In this document: piece after piece, positions 5,603-8,808 of the stretch
Numbering within the stretch: position 1 is the first letter of the stretch
How the letters are laid out: every line of letters begins with the position of its first letter
Position numbers and translations under genes: made by a program
NCBI GenBank assembly: GCA_002694025.1
Contig: NZKX01000068.1
Coordinates: 1-8,808 of the forward strand
Length of the DNA stretch: 8,808 bases
Direction: 5' to 3'
Origin: Fidelibacterota bacterium
Lineage (GTDB): Bacteria; Marinisomatota; Marinisomatia; Marinisomatales; UBA1611
The notes under the pieces: model-generated
The model's database searches: none
Told to the model about the DNA's origin: nothing
What the model saw: the letters and a program-made list of their open reading frames with translations, nothing else

Positions 5603-7498
5603 ATGTCGAAAAACTTAACACCAAGATATTTAATTATTGCCTTAATATTATTCTGGGCTATATCCTCCCTATTACCTACTTGGAAACATCAACGGCTTTC
5701 TGAAGAAAAAAAAGAAGAGATGCGAATTAATGGTGAATTAGAAAATTTAGAATCAAAAGTAATTAGGCAGGGATTGGATCTTAAAGGAGGTATGTACATA
5801 GTGCTCGAGGCTGATATTCCTTCATTGATTTTAAATCTTGCCTCAGTAAGAGATGATAGGCTATTAAATATAATTGAAAAAACTAAGGCTAAAGCTTCAA
5901 ATCCCAATTTTGATATTTTTAAAATTTTTGAAAACGAAGTTAAAGAAGATGGTATAAAGTTATCTCGATATTATCATGAGTACGGTGCATCTTTAGAAGA
6001 TATTTTAATGGCCTTAAAAACAGAATCAGATGATGCAATTAATAGAGTTCTTGAAATATTACAAAATAGAGTTGATCAGTTTGGAGTATCTGAGCCCACT
6101 ATTCAAAAACAAGGAAAACATCGAATTGTTGTTGAACTAGCAGGAATTAAAGATTCAGAGCGTGCAAGAGCACTATTACAAAGTACTGCTTTGCTAGAAT
6201 TTTACTTAGTTAAAAACAACTCGATCACCAGCCAACTTATTTCTCAATTAGATGAAATTCTTAAAAATGAAACTAATAAAGATGAAATTTCAATTAAACC
6301 AGGTTCTTCTGACAAAAAAAATGAAAACCAAAATGATAATAATGAAACAAAACAAGTATCTGAATTATTTTCTCAAGAAGAAACTTCAGACAAAGATTCT
6401 CTATTATCCGAAGAAGTCAAAAATATTTTTGACGATGCTCCTTTCTCGAGCCTTTTAACAGCTCTTCCTGGTGATATAGGCGTTGATCAAAAAAATATTT
6501 ACCCACTAAAAAAATTAATTGAAAATACAAAAGTTCAAAAAATATTAAGTAATGCTAATGGCCAAATATTATTCAGTCAAGAAGCAAAAGCAGCTGCTCC
6601 AAATTCTCCTGAAAAATTTTACCGGCTATACTATTTGGAGGATCAACCGGAATTAACTGGTGGTATTATTGAGGAAGCTAATGCTGATTTAGGTTCGATA
6701 GGAAGTGGATCCGCAGGGCAATCTATTGTCTCTTTATCTATGAATGCTCAAGGTTCAAGAACATGGTCACGGGTCACTGGTGCAAATATCGGAGAGCGAA
6801 TTGCAATTGTTCTTGATAACAAGGTTCATATGGCTCCATCAATAAGAGAGAAGATTCCTAGTGGTAAAACACAAATAGAGGGGTTTACAAACATTAATGA
6901 GGCCAAAGATTTAGCTATAATTCTTCGAGCAGGAGCACTACCAACACCAGTCAAAATTATAGAAGAAAGAATTGTTGGTCCAAGTTTAGGTACAGATTCA
7001 ATTACAAAAGGAACTCAAGCAGTAATTTTTGGTCTATTAATTGTTTTAGTTTTTATGATCATTTATTATAGACTTGCAGGAATCATAGCAAACTTTGCGT
7101 TAATTTGGAACATTTTGCTTGTTCTTGCAGTCCTAGCATCTCTGCAAGCTACATTGACTTTACCTGGAATTGCAGGTTTAATTTTAACGGTTGGTATGTC
7201 AATTGATGCCAATGTTATTATTTTTGAGCGGATTAGAGAAGAGTTAAGAAAAGGTAAAACTCCCAGATCCTCAATTGATTCAGGCTACGACAGAGCAATT
7301 ACTACAATTATTGACGCGAATGTTACCACATTGATTGCTTCTCTAGTTCTGTATCAATTTGGTACTGGGCCTGTTAAGGGTTTTGCTACAGTATTATTTT
7401 GGGGCATTCTTATCAGTATGTTTACAGCTGTCTATATTACGCGAACTATTCTTAATACATATATTTCTAAAAAAAACCTTACTAAACTTAGTATCTAA
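5603..7498 (+). CDS. secD: Protein translocase subunit SecD
   Basis: A 631-residue RND-type membrane protein that works with SecF at SecYEG, using the proton gradient to pull exported proteins through the membrane. The first membrane helix lies at about 8-26. The periplasmic P1 region holds RQGLDLKGG (55-63) and NRVDQFGVSEP (155-165). A variable Asn/Lys/Glu/Ser-rich stretch (about 215-275) interrupts the head. The base resumes with LTGGIIEEANADLG (351-364) and LRAGALPTPV (441-450). Five further helices span about 468-617. D535 in GMSIDANVIIFERIREE corresponds to the proton-path aspartate D519 of E. coli, and the KLSI C-terminus matches E. coli SecD. Length is normal (E. coli 615). The ATG has an A-rich leader without a Shine-Dalgarno sequence. 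secF follows after 2 bp. Confidence 0.96.
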   Translation: MSKNLTPRYLIIALILFWAISSLLPTWKHQRLSEEKKEEMRINGELENLESKVIRQGLDLKGGMYIVLEADIPSLILNLASVRDDRLLNIIEKTKAKASNPNFDIFKIFENEVKEDGIKLSRYYHEYGASLEDILMALKTESDDAINRVLEILQNRVDQFGVSEPTIQKQGKHRIVVELAGIKDSERARALLQSTALLEFYLVKNNSITSQLISQLDEILKNETNKDEISIKPGSSDKKNENQNDNNETKQVSELFSQEETSDKDSLLSEEVKNIFDDAPFSSLLTALPGDIGVDQKNIYPLKKLIENTKVQKILSNANGQILFSQEAKAAAPNSPEKFYRLYYLEDQPELTGGIIEEANADLGSIGSGSAGQSIVSLSMNAQGSRTWSRVTGANIGERIAIVLDNKVHMAPSIREKIPSGKTQIEGFTNINEAKDLAIILRAGALPTPVKIIEERIVGPSLGTDSITKGTQAVIFGLLIVLVFMIIYYRLAGIIANFALIWNILLVLAVLASLQATLTLPGIAGLILTVGMSIDANVIIFERIREELRKGKTPRSSIDSGYDRAITTIIDANVTTLIASLVLYQFGTGPVKGFATVLFWGILISMFTAVYITRTILNTYISKKNLTKLSI

Positions 7499-7500
7499 TC

Positions 7501-8421
7501 ATGAGAATTATTAAAGACACAAGCATTAATTTTATGGGGAAATCAAGCATTACAAAAATAGTTTCTATTGTAGTGATTACCCTAGGCATTATTTCATTAG
7601 TTATAAATAAGGGACCAAAGCTAAGTATTGATTTTAAAGGTGGAACACTAATTGCTGTAAACTATACTGATAATATTGATATTGATGATGTTAGATCTTC
7701 AATGGGAGAGGTAGAGATTGAGGGGCAAGTTTTTGATTTTAGTATGGCAGAGATTAAACACTTTGGAGATTTATCTAATGTCGCTATCCGGATTGCAAGC
7801 TTTGATAGCGAACCAAAAAACTTTGCTAAACATCTTGTTGAAAAAATGGCAAGTTTATATCCAGACTTAATTCCAAAAGATGGGAATGATTTCATTCTAT
7901 CAATCGAAAAGGTAGGTCCAAAAATTGGAGCAGAATTGAGAGGTGATGCAATCATGGCTGTAGTAAGTGCTCTACTTTTAATCCTAGTATATATAACTAT
8001 TAGATTTGAATTAAAATATGCTGTGGGAGCTATAGCGGCGTTAGCTCATGATGTTTTAGTAACTCTTGGTATTTTTTCTCTTTTTGGTTATGAAATATCT
8101 CTTGCTGTCATAGCTGCTTTTTTAACAATTGTAGGATATTCATTAAACGACACGATTGTTATTTTTGATCGAGTTCGTGAAAACGCAAGATTGCTAAAAA
8201 AGTCTGCGTTAATATCTGTGATAAATCAGAGTATAAATGATTCATTAAGTAGAACAATCGTAACCTCTCTTACAACATTTTTTGTTGTGCTTATTCTTTT
8301 CGTATTCGGAGGTGAGGTCTTACACACCTTCTCATTTGCTATGATCGTAGGTGTGATTGTTGGCACTTACTCTAGTATTTTTGTTGCAAGTCCAGTGGTT
8401 CTTTACATGGATAAAAATTAA
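7501..8421 (+). CDS. secF: Protein translocase subunit SecF
   Basis: A 306-residue partner of SecD in the Sec accessory complex. The first helix is at about 17-36, followed by the family motif LSIDFKGGTL (41-50). A periplasmic domain at about 50-145 ends with the conserved VGPKIGAELRGDA (138-150). Five more helices lie at about 148-168, 172-195, 200-222, 252-270 and 276-300. GYSLNDTIVIFDRVREN (212-228) carries D217, equivalent to E. coli D213. R251 in SRTIVTS matches R247 of E. coli, which faces the SecD aspartate. Length is slightly short but complete. It sits 2 bp after secD, so the two subunits are surely co-expressed, and no Shine-Dalgarno sequence is visible. The frame stays open after its TAA stop codon into the next gene. 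Confidence 0.96.
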   Translation: MRIIKDTSINFMGKSSITKIVSIVVITLGIISLVINKGPKLSIDFKGGTLIAVNYTDNIDIDDVRSSMGEVEIEGQVFDFSMAEIKHFGDLSNVAIRIASFDSEPKNFAKHLVEKMASLYPDLIPKDGNDFILSIEKVGPKIGAELRGDAIMAVVSALLLILVYITIRFELKYAVGAIAALAHDVLVTLGIFSLFGYEISLAVIAAFLTIVGYSLNDTIVIFDRVRENARLLKKSALISVINQSINDSLSRTIVTSLTTFFVVLILFVFGGEVLHTFSFAMIVGVIVGTYSSIFVASPVVLYMDKN

Positions 8422-8451
8422 TCCGATTTATTAAAAACTAAGAATCATTAT

Positions 8452-8808
8452 TTGGTTCATGATACAACCCTTGATGAGTATTTTTTCCATAATGGAAAAT
8501 CCTTTACAATTGATTGTACCTTAAATATCTCACTCTTTTTTAAAAAAGTTCTTCAAGAAGACTCTTTGATTAAATTTGGGGAAGTTCAATCATATAAACA
8601 AATAGCAAAATCATTAAAGAGAAAAAAAGCATTTAGAGCTGTTGCAAATGCTAATGCAAATAACCCGATACCTATTATCATTTCTTACCACAGGGTAATT
8701 AAATCATCTGGAGAAGGAGCCTTAGACTTTATCGTTGATACTCGAAATGAAAATATAAAACTATTAGCGTCTACTTTAGTTCTTGACAGTACTGAAGGTG
8801 AGGTAAAA
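8452..8808 (+). CDS. Alkyltransferase-like (ATL/Ogt-fold) protein with Tyr at the acceptor position, 3' partial
   Basis: A 119-residue fragment running off the window. It resembles the C-terminal DNA-binding half of O6-alkylguanine-DNA alkyltransferases (Ogt/MGMT). Counting from TTG at 8452, Y48 in EVQSY, the arginine finger R62 in FRAVAN, N71 in NNPIPIII and the active-site position 79 have the same spacing as Y114, R128, N137 and C145 of human AGT. The active site reads SYHRV, so tyrosine (codon 8686-8688) replaces the acceptor cysteine and serine the preceding proline. The NYSGG loop and the relay glutamate are also not conserved. Repair by alkyl transfer is therefore not expected. ATL proteins with such changes bind alkylguanine and recruit nucleotide excision repair, which is the inferred role. 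Only about 25 residues of the N-terminal domain remain (LDEYFFHNGKSF). No in-frame ATG or GTG exists, so the TTG start is tentative. A decayed ogt is the alternative. Confidence 0.78.
   Translation, partial: MVHDTTLDEYFFHNGKSFTIDCTLNISLFFKKVLQEDSLIKFGEVQSYKQIAKSLKRKKAFRAVANANANNPIPIIISYHRVIKSSGEGALDFIVDTRNENIKLLASTLVLDSTEGEVK
8483..8499. repeat. Perfect inverted repeat near the start of the ATL gene
   Basis: TTTTCCAT (8483-8490) and ATGGAAAA (8492-8499) are exact reverse complements around one base. The repeat begins about 30 bases after the proposed TTG start. It could be a dimeric regulator's site or a weak hairpin in the message, but it encodes ordinary residues (FFHNGK) and may be chance. 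Confidence 0.35.

Noticed and set aside
5689..5907. 72-codon minus-strand open frame inside secD
   Set aside because: It is a shadow of the SecD N-terminal coding region with no supporting features.
6252..6458. 68-codon plus-strand open frame inside secD
   Set aside because: It is a Lys/Met/Leu-rich out-of-frame reading of the low-complexity SecD insert, and secD itself is intact across it.
7662..7955. 97-codon open frame on the minus strand inside secF
   Set aside because: It is antisense to a conserved SecF region, with no leader or domain. It is a by-product of the codon usage of the real gene.

Overview
This is an AT-rich, densely coding bacterial chromosome segment with two blocks of housekeeping genes that diverge from a 143-bp intergenic region (3167-3309). 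The gene content, the low G+C and the near absence of Shine-Dalgarno sequences point to a free-living, probably marine bacterium of the FCB superphylum. A Marinimicrobia (SAR406)-like organism is my best guess, but this is inference without a database search. I see no transposase, integrase, phage gene, tRNA, rRNA or CRISPR array.

The left block (128-3166, minus strand) is a tight five-gene run read right to left: parA, parB, a membrane-anchored M23 peptidase, a bactofilin and a small AtpZ/AtpI-family membrane protein. Adjacent genes overlap by 8-11 bp or are 1-3 bp apart, so one transcript is likely. ParA and ParB segregate the chromosome. Bactofilin is a polymerising cytoskeletal protein, and the M23 protein with its cytosolic tail is the kind of peptidoglycan hydrolase that bactofilins position. 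AtpZ-type proteins normally precede the F0F1 ATP synthase genes, but those are not visible in the 127 bases left of this gene.

The right block (3310-8808, plus strand) starts with tdh and kbl, which abut exactly and encode the two-step conversion of threonine to glycine and acetyl-CoA. After 85 bp come secD and secF, the proton-driven accessory subunits of the Sec translocon, 2 bp apart. The last gene, cut by the window edge, is the most unusual. It is an O6-alkylguanine-DNA alkyltransferase homologue that keeps the DNA-binding elements, but the PCHR active site reads SYHR, with tyrosine in place of the alkyl-accepting cysteine. That makes it an alkyltransferase-like (ATL) protein candidate. 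It has no in-frame ATG and lies in the same frame as secF.

A clear Shine-Dalgarno sequence is seen only before parB. Three genes start with GTG or TTG (parB, kbl, atpZ-like), and the ATL gene probably does too.
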